The notes beneath the pieces were generated by a model, which saw only the letters and a list, made by a program, of their open reading frames with translations, ran no database searches and was not told the origin of the DNA. This document shows positions 1 through 8,188 of a DNA stretch of 64,000 nt, one piece after another. The position numbers and the translations under genes are program-made. The stretch lies in contig NZ_SWJE01000014.1 of the NCBI RefSeq assembly GCF_005144415.1, forward strand, positions 1-64,000. Reading direction: 5' to 3'. This stretch comes from Trinickia terrae (lineage in GTDB: Bacteria > Pseudomonadota > Gammaproteobacteria > Burkholderiales > Burkholderiaceae). Position 1 is the stretch's first letter; each line of letters begins with the position of its first letter.

Positions 1-55
1 CGTGGTGCGTGCGTGCTCTACGCGATTTCTTGAATTCGACGTGCGAGGGTTAGCG

Positions 56-130
56 ATGACGTGGTTCTACGAGTCGTTCGGCGTTGTGGTGGCGACCTGT
101 TTGGTTGCCGGTTACATCATCTTCGGGTGA
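56..130 (+). CDS. 24-aa single-span inovirus coat-type protein
   Basis: A 24-residue product that is almost entirely one hydrophobic segment (about residues 7-23) after a short aromatic N terminus (MTWFYESFG). A GAGG ribosome-binding site lies 7 bases before the ATG. It sits directly before the pIII-like adsorption gene, where filamentous phages carry their minuscule minor coat proteins (pVII/pIX class). Length, membrane character and position support a minor coat role; sequence identity cannot be confirmed for so short a protein. The major coat protein and ssDNA-binding protein expected upstream are not in the window and presumably lie to its left. Confidence 0.6.
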   Translation: MTWFYESFGVVVATCLVAGYIIFG

Positions 131-158
131 CTGATTTTTTCGCAGCTTGGGGGCTGAT

Positions 159-1661
159 ATGCGTGCGAGTCAGGTCATGTGTTGCTTGGTGATGGTCGGT
201 ATCTGTTGTCGGGCGGAAGCAGGGAACATCCTGTCATTCGATTCCAATGGGATCGTAACCGCTCGGGCTGATCCGACGACACCCTATAACTTCGGTAAGA
301 CGCAGATCGAGACCTCAGGGCTTTTGTATAAGAAGCTCGGGCAGGCCGGGCTATCGCCCACGGCTACGGAGTCGTTGGCGACGATTGAGAAAGTCGAGAG
401 CGTGACGGTTGCAGCTGGGAACGGTGCGAGGGCTGGGTACGGTGGCGGCTTCCTCGGTGTCGTTATTGGTGCTGTGTTGCAGTTTGCTGTCGCGCTTGGC
501 GTCGATAAGTTGTTGACCTGGCTGTTTGGTTCGGGCGATAGCGTGACGTCGACGGGTACGGTTGCCAGTACGACGACGTGGATGTGGTGCTTCAGCAATG
601 TCTGGAAGCTCAATAGCTCGGGCGCTTTGACGACGGGAACAGATTGCAGCGTCGATCCGAATGCGCTTGCTCAGGCGTATGTAGCGTCGCTTAACAACGT
701 CTACGCCGCGTATGAGGGGATGTCTACTTCGACCTTTTCGGCGGTGTCGCTGACGGAGAGCAATGCGGCGGGTGTCGCGCAGGGCGCGGCGACCTATTCG
801 TTCACGTTCAACGGCAACACGGGGCAGGCCACGGTGACGTTCACGGAGGATCAGGCGTCTGACGTGAGTGCGCAGGGCTACACGGTGGTGGCACCGCTTG
901 CGGGCTACACGGCTGTCTCGAGCACGACGACGACAACGACGGATATTGCGACGGCAGTCGGCGGCATACCCGCTTCGGAGCTGGCGCAGCAAATCAACCC
1001 CGAGCTCGCTGCGGATGCGACGAATGCGTTATGGCAGCAAGCGTCGCAAATGCCTGGGTACACCGGCCTGCCGTACGACGCGACTAATCCGATCACGACG
1101 GCGGATGCGACGGCGTGGCAGAGCGCGAATCCGAGCTACACGCCAACGGTCGGTGATGCGGTTGGCACGGGGTCGGGCGCTGGTACGCAGGGCACGAGTG
1201 CCGGGGGGTCTCTTGGGTCGCTGCCTATCTCCGGGACTCCTGGGTCTAGTGATCCGACGACTAGCACCGGCACGAGTACAGGTACGAGCACCAGCACCGG
1301 TACGAGTACCAGCACTGGCACTAGCACCAGCACGGGCTCCTCTTCTGCCTCGGCGACGTCTGCGACAAGCGCAAGTGATCCGTGTGCGATCGACTCGAAT
1401 GCGTCGGCGTGTGCGTCTCTTGGGACGCCTCCGGCTGCTCCGGCTTTGCCTACGAGCTCGGCCAGTGTGTCTATGTCGCCGTGGAATATCGGACCGCCTG
1501 ACGGGGCGTGTCCGGCTCCGTTGTCTGTCTCGATCCTTGGTTCTTCGTACGCGTTTGCGTATGACCCGCTCTGCACGGCTGTGCAGAAACTCCGTCCGCT
1601 TGTGCTGGCGCTGTGTGCGCTGGCGGCGGCTCTTATCGTTGCAATGGGGGTGAAGGCATGA
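159..1661 (+). CDS. pIII-like minor coat / host-adsorption protein of a filamentous phage
   Basis: A 500-residue secreted, membrane-anchored protein. The N terminus is a signal peptide with a hydrophobic core ending near a Glu-Ala-Gly cleavage site at about residue 20. An internal hydrophobic stretch lies at about residues 95-120. A low-complexity Thr/Ser/Gly linker at about residues 365-400 resembles the flexible linkers between pIII domains. The C terminus is a single transmembrane anchor (about 475-496). I chose the ATG at 159, preceded by a run of Gs at good spacing, over a TTG at 147. In filamentous phages this protein caps the virion end, binds the pilus or receptor and releases the virion from the membrane. 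It ends in an ATGA overlap with the next gene. Confidence 0.75.
   Translation: MRASQVMCCLVMVGICCRAEAGNILSFDSNGIVTARADPTTPYNFGKTQIETSGLLYKKLGQAGLSPTATESLATIEKVESVTVAAGNGARAGYGGGFLGVVIGAVLQFAVALGVDKLLTWLFGSGDSVTSTGTVASTTTWMWCFSNVWKLNSSGALTTGTDCSVDPNALAQAYVASLNNVYAAYEGMSTSTFSAVSLTESNAAGVAQGAATYSFTFNGNTGQATVTFTEDQASDVSAQGYTVVAPLAGYTAVSSTTTTTTDIATAVGGIPASELAQQINPELAADATNALWQQASQMPGYTGLPYDATNPITTADATAWQSANPSYTPTVGDAVGTGSGAGTQGTSAGGSLGSLPISGTPGSSDPTTSTGTSTGTSTSTGTSTSTGTSTSTGSSSASATSATSASDPCAIDSNASACASLGTPPAAPALPTSSASVSMSPWNIGPPDGACPAPLSVSILGSSYAFAYDPLCTAVQKLRPLVLALCALAAALIVAMGVKA
1257..1341 (+). repeat. Thr/Ser/Gly-encoding tandem repeat in the pIII linker
   Basis: Imperfect tandem repetition of an 18-base unit encoding Thr-Ser-Thr-Gly motifs (positions about 1257-1341). 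It encodes the presumed flexible linker of the adsorption protein and is the sort of tract expected to vary in copy number between relatives. Confidence 0.6.
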
Positions 1662-1786
1662 AGGTCCTCGTGGTGTGTGGCGCGGTGATGTTCGCGTTTT
1701 TCGTCTACATGATTTCTTCGATGGTCCATCAGACGGAGAAAGCGACAGATGCAGTCGACCAGCTCGTGGCGAGGGTCGTGAAATGA
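1658..1786 (+). CDS. 42-aa inovirus membrane protein
   Basis: A 42-residue product with an N-terminal hydrophobic segment (about residues 3-22) followed by a short charged, possibly helical tail rich in Gln, Glu, Asp and Lys. Its ATG overlaps the pIII-like stop (ATGA), and its own stop overlaps the next start, so translation is coupled on both sides. Function unknown; probably a small virion or assembly protein. Confidence 0.6.
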   Translation: MKVLVVCGAVMFAFFVYMISSMVHQTEKATDAVDQLVARVVK

Positions 1787-1914
1787 AGGGGCGGCGTTTG
1801 ACGCGGCGTGAGCGCTTGGTGCTGTTCGTGTTGGCGCTGCTATTCGTGCTGTCCGGTTCGATTGGAGCGGTCTGGGTGTATCGGTTCGGGCACTGGAGGG
1901 GGTGGTGGCGATGA
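1783..1914 (+). CDS. 43-aa inovirus membrane protein
   Basis: A 43-residue protein with a strongly basic N terminus (MKGRRLTRRER), one transmembrane helix (about residues 12-32) and an aromatic Trp-rich C terminus. The positive-inside rule places the N terminus in the cytoplasm. It is coupled by ATGA overlaps to both neighbours. Not recognised as a named family; position and shape fit a small filamentous-phage structural or assembly protein. Confidence 0.6.
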   Translation: MKGRRLTRRERLVLFVLALLFVLSGSIGAVWVYRFGHWRGWWR

Positions 1915-2189
1915 CGTGGGCAACGTTTCTGTTGAGCTTGGTTCAGCCGATCATCTTCAATGCGCTGGTGGCGTTGGGGGTGGGCGTGCTGACCGTGACC
2001 GGCATTGATCTGGCGGTCAACACGGCGATGTCCTGGCTGACGTCTTCGGTCGGTGGCTTTGCGTCTGATCTGGTGAACGTGCTCGCGATGGGGGGCGTTT
2101 TTCAGGGCTTCGGGTATATCGGCGGTGCGATCAGTGCGCGGGTGACGATGGCCGGGGTGTCGAGCATGAAGAAGTTTTTCATCAAGTGA
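1911..2189 (+). CDS. DUF2523-family minor coat protein (pVI-like)
   Basis: A 92-residue protein with two or three hydrophobic segments (about residues 5-35 and 55-75) and a basic C-terminal end. Composition and its place immediately before the zot/pI region match the DUF2523 family, the usual pVI counterpart that caps the virion with pIII in Ralstonia, Burkholderia and Pseudomonas inoviruses. The ATG at 1911 makes an ATGA overlap with the upstream stop and is preferred over the in-frame GTG at 1902. Confidence 0.75.
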   Translation: MTWATFLLSLVQPIIFNALVALGVGVLTVTGIDLAVNTAMSWLTSSVGGFASDLVNVLAMGGVFQGFGYIGGAISARVTMAGVSSMKKFFIK

Positions 2190-2197
2190 GGTCGGGG

Positions 2198-2389
2198 ATG
2201 GCGGCGCAGTGGGAGAAAGACATGGTGGCCGAGTGCGAGATGTTCCCGGAGCTGCTGCGGAGCGTGCAAGCGGCGGTGCAGGAGATGGAGCTGGTGCGGG
2301 CGTGTTTGTCGCATGCTGGGCTGTTGGTGCTCGACGGGCTTCGAGTGACGCTGGAGAAGGGCCTCGTCGTTCATGGGAGCGCACGCTAG
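2198..2389 (+). CDS. 63-aa soluble inovirus protein of unknown function
   Basis: A 63-residue, predominantly helical and Glu-rich product with no membrane segment, squeezed between the DUF2523 gene and zot. The ATG at 2198 follows a GAGG-type ribosome-binding site; a GTG at 2186 overlapping the previous stop is the alternative. No family recognised. Confidence 0.55.
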   Translation: MAAQWEKDMVAECEMFPELLRSVQAAVQEMELVRACLSHAGLLVLDGLRVTLEKGLVVHGSAR

Positions 2390-3325
2390 ATGGCGATCGA
2401 GCTTGTTACGGGGGTGCCGGGCTCCGGGAAGACTTTGTTAGCGGTCTCGCGGCTGCCGAAGGAGATCAAGGCGGGGCGTCGTATCGTGGTGAACGGTATT
2501 CGCGATCTGGCGATTGATCATGAGCTGTGGGACGACGATATGGTGCGCGAGTGGCACAAGCACTGTAAGCCGAACGACGTGATCGTGATCGATGAGGTGC
2601 AGCGGATTTGGCCCCCCGTGTCGGCATCGGTGAAAGCCACGGAGGACATCGAGAAGCTGCACGTGCATCGGCATTTCGGCGTGGACATCGTGTTGATCAC
2701 GCAGCATCCGAATCGCATGAACAAGACGATTCGTGACTTGGTCGGGCGACATGTGCACGTCAAGCGCTTGTTCGGCGGGCACAAGGCGATGCTGTACGAG
2801 TGGGACCATACGCACAACCCGAACAGCGGCTTGAAAGACGCGGTGAAGATGCCGTGGTTCTATCCGAAGAAGGTCTTCGAGCTGTACACGAGCGCGGAGC
2901 TCCACACGAAGCCGAAGGCGGTGATTCCGAAAGCGCTGTTCGTGCTGCCAGTGGCGCTGATCTTCGCCGTGGTGTTTGCGTGGAAGGGCTTCATGGGCGT
3001 CTCCGCGATCGGCAAGCCGAAGGGTGCGGAGTCGGGTGGCGGGTTGTTCGGTGCGGGCGGTGCGTTCGGCGCGTCTGTGCCGGTTGCTGTGTCGTCGGGG
3101 TCGCGAGGGCAGGCCTCGGAACAGTGGCGGATCGCGGGACGGTACGCGGTTGACGGGCAAGGGTATGTGCTGCTTGCTGACAACAGAGGGCGTTTCCGGC
3201 GTGAGTCGGTGGAGGATTTCAAGGGTCAAACTCTTGGCGTGACGGGGATGGTCGACGGCGAGCGGGTGGCGGTGTGGACGGGCGGCGGTGCTGCGAACGA
3301 TAACGCGGTCGGAGGGCAAAAATGA
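2390..3325 (+). CDS. zot: Zot/pI-family filamentous phage assembly ATPase
   Basis: A 311-residue inner-membrane ATPase that drives extrusion of filamentous virions. Residues 8-15 (GVPGSGKT) are a Walker A motif and residues 64-71 (VIVIDEVQ) a Walker B motif. One transmembrane helix at about residues 181-198 separates the cytoplasmic ATPase domain from a periplasmic C-terminal tail of about 110 residues that would meet the secretin. The family also includes the Vibrio CTXphi zonula occludens toxin, but here the assembly role is the obvious one. The start follows the previous stop directly, and the stop overlaps the secretin start (ATGA). Confidence 0.93.
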   Translation: MAIELVTGVPGSGKTLLAVSRLPKEIKAGRRIVVNGIRDLAIDHELWDDDMVREWHKHCKPNDVIVIDEVQRIWPPVSASVKATEDIEKLHVHRHFGVDIVLITQHPNRMNKTIRDLVGRHVHVKRLFGGHKAMLYEWDHTHNPNSGLKDAVKMPWFYPKKVFELYTSAELHTKPKAVIPKALFVLPVALIFAVVFAWKGFMGVSAIGKPKGAESGGGLFGAGGAFGASVPVAVSSGSRGQASEQWRIAGRYAVDGQGYVLLADNRGRFRRESVEDFKGQTLGVTGMVDGERVAVWTGGGAANDNAVGGQK

Positions 3326-4677
3326 AGCGCGTGGCATGGGTGGTGTGCGGGCTGTTGTTGTCGTGGTCAGTGTTTGCGGTGGAGGCTGTGCCGCCGATTC
3401 CAACGTTGCCGGTGCCGTCGGCGTCGGGTGTCGTTTCCGAGCAGTTGCCGTCAGTGCCTTTGCGGCCGCTTCCGCGAGTCAATGGTGGGGCGTTCGATCT
3501 GCGGTTCGTGAACGTTGGGCAACTGGTGGATCTGCTGTACGGCGAGGCGATGCATGTACCGCACGTCATCAGCTCGGAGGTGTTGCAGGACACGCGTCAG
3601 GTGTCGTTTCAGTACGACGGGAAGGCGGGCGATCTGCGCGCGTTCGTGAAGGTGTTCCTGGATTCGCAGGGGTTTGAGGTCAACACGCGAAACGGCGTCG
3701 ATTTCGTCTCGAAGAAAAGCGGTGCTACGCCCGTCGATCGCGAGACCTACGTGTATACGCCGCGCTATCGCAGCGCTGATTACCTGCTGAAGCTCGTGCA
3801 ACCGCTGTTCGGCGATCGTGTGTCGAGCATGGCGCAAATGCCGGTGCCGTCAACCACGAGGAATCCTGCGTCCGGTGCTGCGGCAGGCATTCCGACTGCG
3901 GCATCGGATGCGATGCAGGTTAGCCAAGGGCCGACGGTCTCTGCTGCGGATCAGTTGGTGTTCTCGGGGCCTGCGAGCGACGTGAAGCAACTCAAAGCCT
4001 TGTTGCCGCAACTGGATACGGCGGTGGGCGAGGTCGTCGTGCGCGGCTGGGCCTATGAGGTTGACGACACGGATGGCGGTAATACGGGTTTCAGCATCGT
4101 GTCCAAACTGCTCGGCGTCGGTGTCCAGCTCGGCAGCGGCACGACTCAGGCGGATTCGACGGCGTTGCAGTTTGGAGCGGGCCGGTTGGGCTTCACGATA
4201 TCGGCGCTTGCGTCTGACTCACGCTTTCATGAGGTCAGCTCGCCGAACGTGCGCTGCGTGTCGGGCCAGCAAGTGAAGCTCAATGTGGGGCAACGGGTGC
4301 CTACGGTGTCAAGCGTGAGTTACCAGGGGACCAGCGGCACGCCGGTTCAATCGGTCGAGTATCAAGACGCGGGCGTCATCTTCAACGTCACGCCAACGGT
4401 ATTGCAGGACGCTATCCAGCTCGCAATCGATGAGGAGATATCGAGCTTCGAAGCGACGACAACCGGCGTGAATAACTCGCCGACGAAAAGCACCAGGTCA
4501 TTGCAAACGGTCGCGGCGCTCAAGGATGGCGAAGTGATTGTGCTGGGCGGGTTGATTCAAGACAGCGACAGCGAGACTCATAGCCGTGAGCGGTTCTTAC
4601 CGGCGTTCCTGGGCGGTCATACGCGGTCGAAAGGGCGTACTGAGGTCGTGCTGGTGTTGCAGGTTCAGAAAGTCTAG
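3322..4677 (+). CDS. Filamentous phage secretin (pIV-like outer-membrane channel)
   Basis: A 451-residue secretin. Residues 1-22 form a signal peptide (hydrophobic core, Ala-Val-Glu-Ala end). An N0-like domain covers about 55-130 and an N1-like fold about 140-240, with the secretin beta-barrel domain at about 270-450, containing the typical VPTVSSVSYQG strand and a V-x-L-G-G-L-I-Q motif near the C terminus. Secretins oligomerise in the outer membrane and, with Zot/pI, form the export channel for the virion. Encoding its own secretin means the phage does not depend on a host type II channel. Translationally coupled to zot. Confidence 0.92.
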   Translation: MKRVAWVVCGLLLSWSVFAVEAVPPIPTLPVPSASGVVSEQLPSVPLRPLPRVNGGAFDLRFVNVGQLVDLLYGEAMHVPHVISSEVLQDTRQVSFQYDGKAGDLRAFVKVFLDSQGFEVNTRNGVDFVSKKSGATPVDRETYVYTPRYRSADYLLKLVQPLFGDRVSSMAQMPVPSTTRNPASGAAAGIPTAASDAMQVSQGPTVSAADQLVFSGPASDVKQLKALLPQLDTAVGEVVVRGWAYEVDDTDGGNTGFSIVSKLLGVGVQLGSGTTQADSTALQFGAGRLGFTISALASDSRFHEVSSPNVRCVSGQQVKLNVGQRVPTVSSVSYQGTSGTPVQSVEYQDAGVIFNVTPTVLQDAIQLAIDEEISSFEATTTGVNNSPTKSTRSLQTVAALKDGEVIVLGGLIQDSDSETHSRERFLPAFLGGHTRSKGRTEVVLVLQVQKV

Positions 4678-4686
4678 GGGGGCGTT

Positions 4687-5019
4687 ATGGAGCGGGAGCG
4701 GATTAAGGCGGATGCGGTTGCTCGTGAGTTGGCGCTTGATGCTTTGAGGTCGGGTGTGTGGTTTGTGACGATGCTGGTGTTTGCGTGGTCGGTCTTTGAG
4801 TTGTTCGAGTCGGCTGGCGAGCATGCGAAGGGAGCACCGATTTCCTCGTTTGGTGCGTTGCCGATGGATGGACTTGTCGCCGTGTGTTGCGGGCTGATCT
4901 TTGCGATGGTCTTGATTGCGGTACTGACGGCGTTTTTCATTCGCTCCGCCTATCTCGACCTCGGACGGAAGGTGAAGCGTCTGCGTCGGCGTGTGGATGA
5001 ATTGCGTTCCGGCCTGTAG
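4687..5019 (+). CDS. Two-span membrane protein of unknown function
   Basis: A 110-residue product with two hydrophobic helices (about 25-45 and 60-85) followed by a basic Arg/Lys-rich tail of about 20 residues, probably cytoplasmic. It starts nine bases after the secretin stop with a GGGGGG ribosome-binding site, so it belongs to the virion-assembly operon. No named family recognised. Confidence 0.65.
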   Translation: MERERIKADAVARELALDALRSGVWFVTMLVFAWSVFELFESAGEHAKGAPISSFGALPMDGLVAVCCGLIFAMVLIAVLTAFFIRSAYLDLGRKVKRLRRRVDELRSGL

Positions 5020-5256
5020 TCAGGTCCAGAAGTTGTTGGTGTGAATGAGGCGGTCGATTACCAAGTACGTCGCCGTGAAAATGAGTGACCACAGGATGGC
5101 TGGTTCGGCAAATTCGTGTAGCTGGTGGGAGAGAGGCTTGTGTAGGTGCCTGCGTGGTGTGCTGCGTACGCGCGGCGTGGGCGGTAGTTGCCTGTACTCG
5201 CGGGTGAGTCGACGCTTTGTTTCCTCTCGATACCAGTCGCGGTCGTGGATGCTCAT
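5020..5256 (-). CDS. Small membrane-anchored protein, opposite strand
   Basis: A 78-residue product beginning MSIHDRDWYREE, with a highly basic middle and a single C-terminal hydrophobic segment (about 52-70). A good AGAGG ribosome-binding site precedes its ATG. It is convergent with the assembly operon, with its stop abutting the end of the upstream gene. Short proteins with a DRDWYRE start followed by a basic stretch are common in proteobacterial genomes and phages; no function is known to me. Confidence 0.6.
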   Translation of the reverse strand: MSIHDRDWYREETKRRLTREYRQLPPTPRVRSTPRRHLHKPLSHQLHEFAEPAILWSLIFTATYLVIDRLIHTNNFWT

Positions 5257-5630
5257 TGTGGTTGGCCTCTGTGGGTGTTTGCGCCCATTTTAGCCGGTGC
5301 GCCGCGTGGGGCTGAGGTGTCAGCGTCTAGCGTGAGGAGTGTCCCGCCGTGGCCGAAGCGAGGGAGAGCGACAGCGGACCTGCGGAGTGTGGCGATTGTC
5401 GCGCGGCTGAGCGCGGCCTGCGGGACCGAGTAGCGGGTATCGGCAACCACGCCGAACGTAGGCGCGGCGCCGGAACGCGGCGACCCCTCACTGCCAAGCC
5501 GGTTTGTTGGGCGCGCTCGGTGCGATGGGGCCGACGTATGGCGCGCTGGCGGGCTTGCCGGTGATGCGGTGGGGTGTGAGCGGGGCGCGCGGGTGCGCAG
5601 GCCTACGGCGAGCCGCAGGCCGCAGAGGCC

Positions 5631-5647
5631 GGCGCGCGAAGCGCGCC
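5631..5647. repeat. Perfect 7-bp hairpin in inovirus intergenic region
   Basis: GGCGCGC at 5631-5637 pairs perfectly with GCGCGCC at 5641-5647 around a GAA loop. There is no following T run, so it is not a typical terminator. It is a candidate single-strand origin or packaging structure. Confidence 0.6.
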
Positions 5648-5724
5648 TAAACTTGTACCTCTAACACTTAACGGAAATGCAGACGAAGCCAGGCTCTATC
5701 AGGAGGTAGAGAAGGGCTCAGACG

Positions 5725-5766
5725 AAAAAAATCCCGGGTATCCATGCGTGGGGTGGATGCCCGGGA
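5725..5766 (-). terminator. Long hairpin with A/T run: minus-strand terminator or ssDNA packaging signal
   Basis: A 13-bp inverted repeat (5732-5744 with 5754-5766, one G-T wobble) with a 9-base loop is flanked at 5725-5731 by seven As, which read as seven Ts on the minus strand. It therefore has the form of a Rho-independent terminator for leftward transcripts. Because it lies in the intergenic region of a filamentous phage it could equally be the packaging hairpin of the ssDNA genome. Confidence 0.6.
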
Positions 5767-5925
5767 CGACAAGACGGCGGACGGCTGGTGGACCAGTTGA
5801 GAAAACACCAGCCTGGGGTTTCCCGCCGGATGGGAAAGATAGCAGGTGGAGCGGCAAAAGAAAAACCCGGCGATCGTTGGCGCGATCCCGGGCGGTGACA
5901 GACATCGGATAAAGGGCTATCCAAC

Positions 5926-6888
5926 GTGAGTAACAGCATTGTAGGTCAAAAAACGCTGTCTTATCAAAGCGTTCTGAATGAGTACGGTTCTCCCCAAGCA
6001 TTGAACGCAGCAGCGCTGCGCGGCGAGCCGATTCCCGTATACGAGTCTGAGGGGCCGTTTAGCGATGAGTACATCATTCGTTCGCAACGGTTCGAAGACG
6101 GTCAGCAAGAGGTCGTGGCGTTCAGCGTGGCTGTGCAGCGCCGCTTTCACGAACTGCGGCTGCGGCCTCGGGGGATGCGTGGCAAGCGCGAGAAGCTGGA
6201 AAGTGAGACTGACGACGATGTGTCGGAGAAGGCGGCGAAGTCGCTCAAAACGTCGATAGAGCGGTCCAGGCGCATGATTCGCAAGCGCTGCAAGTCGATC
6301 CGAGCGGATCGCATGCTGACGCTAACAATGCGGCGCAATGAGGCGTCGATTGAGGTATGGGCGAAGGCCTGGGACGAATTCAGGCGGCGGCTGAATCGGT
6401 TGCAGGATTTTCATTATGTGGCGGTGCCTGAGCGGCATGAACGCGGCGGATGGCATATGCACGTGGCGGTGAGCGGTCGGCAGAACTGGAAGCTGCTGCG
6501 CTCGATTTGGCTGTCGGTTATTAGCAAGCTCGGCACGGATGGCGCGGTGAACGATAGTTCTGGTAACCGAAAGCTTCAGGCGCTCATGAGGAAGATAGGC
6601 GGCAAGGGTCGTGCGATGCGACACCGGATCGCCACGTATATCGCCAAGTACGTCGGCAAAGACTCTGACGTGTCGACGTTCAACAAGAAACGGTATTGGA
6701 CAAGCCGGGGCATCGTGGTGCCGGAAGTGACGACGTACGCGCACCTCGGCCCCGAGTATCAGGCGCGGGATGCTGTGGTGGCGGCGCATCGGTGCGTGCT
6801 GGGGAACGGCGCAACGTGTGACGGCGCTCAGTTCTATTGGAACCAGGGCATAGGCGTTTTCTGGATGGCGACGGGCAATACGGGGTGA
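5926..6888 (+). CDS. HUH-type rolling-circle replication initiation protein (pII-like)
   Basis: A 320-residue protein with the layout of rolling-circle initiators. The metal-binding HUH motif is H177-M-H179 within WHMHVAV, and the putative nicking tyrosines are in YIAKY at about 238-242, followed by Val-Gly-Lys. It would nick the plus-strand origin of the double-stranded replicative form. The start is a GTG at 5926 with a weak AAGGG upstream. It lies immediately downstream of the hairpin-rich intergenic region, which agrees with an origin there. Confidence 0.85.
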   Translation: MSNSIVGQKTLSYQSVLNEYGSPQALNAAALRGEPIPVYESEGPFSDEYIIRSQRFEDGQQEVVAFSVAVQRRFHELRLRPRGMRGKREKLESETDDDVSEKAAKSLKTSIERSRRMIRKRCKSIRADRMLTLTMRRNEASIEVWAKAWDEFRRRLNRLQDFHYVAVPERHERGGWHMHVAVSGRQNWKLLRSIWLSVISKLGTDGAVNDSSGNRKLQALMRKIGGKGRAMRHRIATYIAKYVGKDSDVSTFNKKRYWTSRGIVVPEVTTYAHLGPEYQARDAVVAAHRCVLGNGATCDGAQFYWNQGIGVFWMATGNTG

Positions 6889-6898
6889 ATGCTTACAC

Positions 6899-6912
6899 TA
6901 AGCGAACGCTTA
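6899..6912. promoter_or_regulatory. Palindrome before the inovirus integrase
   Basis: TAAGCG-AA-CGCTTA, a perfect 6-bp inverted repeat with a 2-bp centre, lies between rep and the integrase, 60 bases upstream of the integrase start. It has the size of a dimeric repressor operator. No regulator for it is visible in the window. Confidence 0.45.
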
Positions 6913-6972
6913 AAGTCCCCGCATTAGTCTGACGATATATGCGTAGTGGATCCTACGTGCGAGGCGTCATAC

Positions 6973-7827
6973 ATGCTGTTCGAGGAAGTGGTGGGGATCT
7001 ATCTGGCTGCAAAAAGCCACCGGAGCAAACAGCGCGATTTATATTCGCTCAAGCGGTTGCAACCGCATTTTGGCGGTCGGCGCATTTCGTCGTTAAAGCG
7101 CGCTGATGTTCGCAGTTATGTTTCTGCTCGTCTGGCGGAAGGCGTAAGCGAGTCAACGATTAAACGTGAACTAAAGCTTTTTTCGGCGGCTGTTAATTTC
7201 GTGCGCGTTGAGCACGATATGACAGATTTACCCAACCCTACCCTTCGGCTTGGTTTGCAAAATGCTGATACCCGGGTTCGGTGGGTTACGCGGAAGGAGG
7301 CCGATTTACTTATTGAAGCCGCATCTGAATTTGCGCGCCGACCTCATTTACGCAATTTCATTCGATTGGCGCTGCATACGGGTTGTCGGAAAAACGAGCT
7401 ATTAAAATTGGAGTGGACAAGGGTTGATTTTGAGCGTTCGCTAATTCAGTTGGAACCTGAACATACGAAAAACAATAAACGTAGGGCTTTGCCGTTGAAT
7501 GCGGAAGCCATCTCAGCGTTGCACGATCAGCGTGTTTGGCTGGCGGAGAACGTTCCGGGCGCACGGTGGGTTTTTTCCGTTGAAACCGGGGCGCGGATTA
7601 CTACTATTCAGAAGGGTTTTGAGTCGGCGTGCCGTCGAGCTGGAATTAACGATTTCCGGATACATGATTTGCGACATACGTTTGCGTCATGGTTGGTGAT
7701 GTCGGGTGAGTCGTTGTACGTCGTGCGGGATTTGCTTGGACACTCGTCGGTCACTGTCACGGAACGCTACGCGCACCTTTCTCCGCATCAGGGCCGGGCC
7801 GCCGTGCAGCGATTGCTGTGCTTTTGA
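6973..7827 (+). CDS. int: Tyrosine recombinase / integrase of the inovirus element
   Basis: A 284-residue tyrosine recombinase with an N-terminal core-binding SAM-like domain (about 1-95) and a catalytic domain. The catalytic set is present: Arg139 (HTGCRKNELL), H-D-L-R-H at 231-235, His257 (LLGHSS) and the nucleophile Tyr266 (TERYAHLS). The ATG at 6973 has GAGG eight bases upstream and gives a normal family start; a GTG at 6946 without such a site is the alternative. Many filamentous phages borrow host XerC/D, so a dedicated integrase suggests site-specific integration, plausibly at the tRNA-Arg whose 3' fragment lies at 10029. Confidence 0.88.
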   Translation: MLFEEVVGIYLAAKSHRSKQRDLYSLKRLQPHFGGRRISSLKRADVRSYVSARLAEGVSESTIKRELKLFSAAVNFVRVEHDMTDLPNPTLRLGLQNADTRVRWVTRKEADLLIEAASEFARRPHLRNFIRLALHTGCRKNELLKLEWTRVDFERSLIQLEPEHTKNNKRRALPLNAEAISALHDQRVWLAENVPGARWVFSVETGARITTIQKGFESACRRAGINDFRIHDLRHTFASWLVMSGESLYVVRDLLGHSSVTVTERYAHLSPHQGRAAVQRLLCF

Positions 7828-8188
7828 TGTCGGTGATACGGCTCGCCCTGTATTTCCTTACGAGCTGAAAAAGAGAGTGCTTCCGACGTTCACCGGGAGG
7901 TCCTGACCGCCGGTATGTCGTATGCGGCGTTGATGGCCGAGAGGCGGGATGCTCGATCTATGACGTCATCAGCAGAGGGGCAAGTCGGGGGAGTAGGTAG
8001 CACGCGGTGGATCGCAGGAGCGGTTGCCGCCTAAAGGTTAGCGAGGATTGGCCGAAATATGTCCTAGGTCTACCTTACGTTAGAACACGTCGAACATACT
8101 GCGTCGCAGCATTGATGTGGCTGTATCATAGTGATACTTTTACTGCGGTGCTGGCGTTAGCATCGGCCGCAAACATTTTCGGACGAGC
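7828..8188. other. Gene-free spacer between integrase and accessory operon
   Basis: No supportable gene. It holds the promoter side of the operon at 8189, including the palindrome at 8123-8137. Base composition becomes AT-richer towards its right end. Confidence 0.4.
8123..8137. promoter_or_regulatory. Perfect inverted repeat upstream of the TIGR04255 operon
   Basis: GTATCA-TAG-TGATAC, a perfect 6-bp dyad with a 3-base centre, 52 bases upstream of the ATG at 8189. It overlaps TATCAT/TGATAC sequences that could serve as a -10 element, so it is a plausible operator for autoregulation of the operon. Confidence 0.5.

Larger units (their letters stand above)
5257..5925. other. Inovirus intergenic region (probable origin/packaging region)
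   Basis: No convincing gene in about 670 bases. It is dense in inverted repeats and lies just before the HUH replication protein, as in Ff-type and related phages, where the intergenic region holds the plus- and minus-strand origins and the packaging hairpin. Two strong hairpins are listed separately (5631-5647 and 5732-5766). A third weaker dyad is at about 5864-5896. The exact nick site cannot be assigned from sequence alone. Confidence 0.55.

Noticed and set aside
7915-8034. 39-codon open frame starting at ATG 7915
   Set aside because: Ribosome-binding site is too far upstream and there is no coupling to neighbours; not enough support.
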